Under the pieces are notes generated by a model. The model made no database searches. It was given only the letters and a program-made list of their open reading frames with translations, and was not told where the DNA came from. Below, piece by piece: positions 5,526-6,830 of a stretch of DNA of 6,830 nucleotides. Numbering within the stretch: position 1 is the first letter of the stretch; every line of letters begins with the position of its first letter. Source of the stretch: Rhodospirillales bacterium (lineage in GTDB: Bacteria > Pseudomonadota > Gammaproteobacteria > Steroidobacterales > Rariloculaceae); NCBI GenBank assembly GCA_024640665.1, contig JAHEEO010000025.1:11738-18567 (forward strand), read 5' to 3'. Both the position numbers and the translations under genes were made by a program.

Positions 5526-6172
5526 GTTCATCAAACGTTCTTGGTCAGTATGGTGGCGTCAGTGGTGGCCGACTGCTCGAAAGCGCGCCAGCAGAACGAA
5601 ACAAAACTGCAATTGCAGAGGTTTTGAGCATGGCCCTGCCAAGCGCAGGCCTGGTATATGAAATCGCAAGTGGCACCGGTCAGCACGTGGTGCATTTTGC
5701 GCTGCAAAACTCTGGGCTAACTTGGCAGCCCACTGATCTCGATGGCGAGTCATTCTCGCACTGCGCAAAACGCATAGCGGCGTCTGGGTGTCAGAATATC
5801 CGCGAGCCAATTGTGCTCGATGTCCACGACGAACAATGGCCGCAGGTAAAAGCTGCTGGTCTCGTGTGTATCAACATGATCCACATCGCACCGTGGTCAG
5901 CCACTGAAAACCTGTTCCGCGGTGCGGCGCAGATACTGTTGCCGAGTGCGCCGATGGTTCTTTATGGTCCGTATAGACGCAATGGTGAGCACACAGCTCC
6001 GTCGAATGCCGCGTTTGACGAGAATCTAAAATCGCGCAATCCCGAATGGGGTGTGCGCGATCTGGAGGATGTGGTCAGTGTCGCAGCGGCACATGGGCTT
6101 GAGCTGGAATCTGTTAAGCAGATGCCTGCAAATAACTTCGCACTCGTTTTTCGACGCGACGGCGCCAGCTAA
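5522..6172 (+). CDS. DUF938 family protein, SAM-methyltransferase-like (METTL26-like)
   Basis: A 216-residue protein when started at TTG 5522. An in-frame ATG at 5471 would add 17 residues that only mirror the upstream gene; the TTG has GAGG 6 nt before it and overlaps the oxidoreductase stop (TTGA), implying translational coupling. Family marks are SAPAERNK (21-28), the SAM-binding-like motif EIASGTGQH (47-55), TDLD (71-74) at the usual ribose-binding acidic position, INMIHIAPW (117-125), YGPYRRNGEHTAPSNAAFD (148-166) and MPANN near the end (201-205). These match the conserved DUF938/METTL26 family (PF06080), which has a class I methyltransferase fold but no well-established substrate. It is probably cytoplasmic. 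Its coupling to a sugar-type oxidoreductase could mean shared function or only shared transcription. The 3' end overlaps the hemerythrin gene by 4 nt, tail to tail. Confidence 0.92.
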   Translation: MSSSNVLGQYGGVSGGRLLESAPAERNKTAIAEVLSMALPSAGLVYEIASGTGQHVVHFALQNSGLTWQPTDLDGESFSHCAKRIAASGCQNIREPIVLDVHDEQWPQVKAAGLVCINMIHIAPWSATENLFRGAAQILLPSAPMVLYGPYRRNGEHTAPSNAAFDENLKSRNPEWGVRDLEDVVSVAAAHGLELESVKQMPANNFALVFRRDGAS

Positions 6173-6729
6173 CCCTGCTTCAGCATTATCGGGATTATTA
6201 AATCCTCTTCGTCATCGAGATGGCGAACCAGGCGGCGAAAAGTTATTTCGCTGGTTTTGATGTACTGGTCAGCAGCGCGTTTTTGGGCGTCTTGAGCAGC
6301 GGCGGAGCTTTCCTGCAGCGTGCCGAAGAACGTATTGATTCTTTCCACGATCTCGACGATCGATTCATGCATCAGTTCATGATCACTTGCGAGTACATCG
6401 AATCCAGGCGCGAGCGACTTCTCAGCTTCGCGAAATGCCGGGAAGTAGTGGAAATCTTCGATCTGATGGTGGCCATGCAGGGCACCAAGGAATGACTGCA
6501 ATCGCGGTGCGAGCCAGCTGGCAAATTCCGGTGCCGTGTGTCGGCCGGCCTGAAAATCCACAGCCATTTGGTGCATTGCTTTCGCTTGATTGCGGAAATA
6601 GTCGTGTTTATCGAGCCAAAATTCTGTCATTGGTGAGCCATGGGCGCGCCAAGATTGGCGCGGATGCTCGCTCAACAGTGTTTTAAGCTCGTCTGGCCAT
6701 CCAGTTCTCTTGTCGATGTCCGTAATCAA
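6169..6729 (-). CDS. Hemerythrin HHE-domain protein
   Basis: A 186-residue cytoplasmic protein with a hemerythrin-like four-helix di-iron domain (PF01814). Likely iron ligands are H42 (WLDKH), H87 and E91 (HHQIE, the HxxxE motif), H117 and H121 (HELMH, HxxxH) and H170 with an acidic partner in HLDDEED (170-176). Such proteins bind O2 or NO, or serve in iron or redox stress; none can be singled out. The start is TTG at 6729. The nearest in-frame ATG (6630) would lose residues 1-33, including WPDELKTLLSEHPRQSW, which resembles the N-terminus of related proteins as I recall them, so TTG is preferred. An AGGGA (complement of 6737-6741) 7 nt upstream supports it. It is convergent with DUF938, with stop codons overlapping by 4 nt. 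There is no evident functional link to the transport and oxidoreductase genes. Confidence 0.88.
   Translation of the reverse strand: MITDIDKRTGWPDELKTLLSEHPRQSWRAHGSPMTEFWLDKHDYFRNQAKAMHQMAVDFQAGRHTAPEFASWLAPRLQSFLGALHGHHQIEDFHYFPAFREAEKSLAPGFDVLASDHELMHESIVEIVERINTFFGTLQESSAAAQDAQKRAADQYIKTSEITFRRLVRHLDDEEDLIIPIMLKQG
6645..6662 (-). repeat. GC-rich hairpin in the 5' coding part of the hemerythrin gene
   Basis: Perfect inverted repeat CGCGCCAA-GA-TTGGCGCG. As RNA it gives a 7-bp GC-rich stem with a 4-nt loop, about 68 nt after the TTG start. No U-run follows on either strand, so it is not an intrinsic terminator. It might affect early translation or be accidental. Confidence 0.4.
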
Positions 6730-6830
6730 TATTCCGTCCCTGAGTGAAGGATGGCTATTGTGCCAGATTGGGGGCTTTGGCGGAGGCTGCTGAGGGGCTT
6801 AGTGGGCAGAAGCGGTCGCACATAGTTGAA
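6730..6830. other. End of window, upstream of the hemerythrin gene, no confident gene
   Basis: This should hold the hemerythrin RBS and perhaps its promoter; no convincing -35/-10 pair was seen. On the reverse strand one frame is open from the window edge for 34 codons and stops with TGA at 6728-6726, overlapping the hemerythrin TTG start as TTGA. That may be the tail of an upstream gene or a chance open frame; the peptide has no recognisable features. Confidence 0.35.

Noticed and set aside
5602..5626. CTGCAATTGCAG palindrome with flanking CAAAA/TTTTG in the DUF938 gene
   Set aside because: A 12-bp palindrome is expected about once or twice in a window this size, and the outer arms need a 3-nt bulge; the weak stem does not make a terminator.
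6220..6495. 91-codon rightward frame opposite the hemerythrin gene
   Set aside because: It mirrors the hemerythrin coding sequence, whose iron-ligand pattern is intact; no independent support.
6757..6767. TGGCAC resembling a sigma-54 -24 element (reverse strand) before the hemerythrin gene
   Set aside because: The matching -12 GC element is missing at the required distance.
6751..6825. Short rightward ORF of 24 codons at the window end
   Set aside because: Very short, with the purine run directly touching the ATG so no usable RBS spacing, and no recognisable features.
1..6830. Signs of mobile elements, CRISPR, tRNA, rRNA or defence genes
   Set aside because: I looked on both strands and saw no transposase, integrase, regular spacer-repeat array, tRNA cloverleaf or known defence domain.

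Overview
The window reads as a compact, gene-dense stretch of a Gram-negative (proteobacterial) chromosome of moderate GC content. Twin-arginine and Sec signal peptides, a Na+/solute symporter and a DUF938 methyltransferase-like protein suggest an aerobic proteobacterium, perhaps a gammaproteobacterium. That placement is inference; no rRNA or other phylogenetic marker is present. There is no sign of phage, transposon, CRISPR, tRNA or rRNA.

Layout. 1-43 (-): first 14 codons of an exported protein. 44-247: divergent control region. 248-1336 (+): Tat-exported ACMSD-like amidohydrolase. 1331-2446 (-): second Tat-exported member of the same superfamily, resembling 5-carboxyvanillate decarboxylase (LigW type), tail-to-tail with the first and sharing its stop hexamer. 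2447-2562: intercistronic gap with a predicted stem-loop. 2563-4170 (-): SGLT-like sodium:solute symporter, probably in one transcript with the LigW-like gene. 4171-4331: divergent promoter region with a 20-bp inverted repeat and two overlapping palindromes. 4332-5525 (+): Gfo/Idh/MocA oxidoreductase. 5522-6172 (+): DUF938/METTL26-like protein with a TTG start overlapping the previous stop. 6169-6729 (-): hemerythrin-domain protein, also with a TTG start, convergent with DUF938. 6730-6830: no confident gene.

How the genes may work together. The core, 248-5525, looks like a small catabolic locus. Two metal-dependent hydrolases/decarboxylases probably act outside the cytoplasm, a Na+-coupled permease imports a small polar compound, and a cytoplasmic NAD(P)-dependent dehydrogenase oxidises or reduces a sugar or cyclitol-like compound. 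The substrate cannot be read from the sequence: the LigW/ACMSD resemblance points to an aromatic or unsaturated carboxylate, while the transporter and oxidoreductase point to a sugar-like compound. A compound carrying both parts, or a sugar lactone, would reconcile them, but this is speculation. DUF938 and hemerythrin look like neighbouring housekeeping or stress genes. The most unusual DNA-level signals are a perfect 20-bp palindrome inside the oxidoreductase gene and the structured divergent promoter region.
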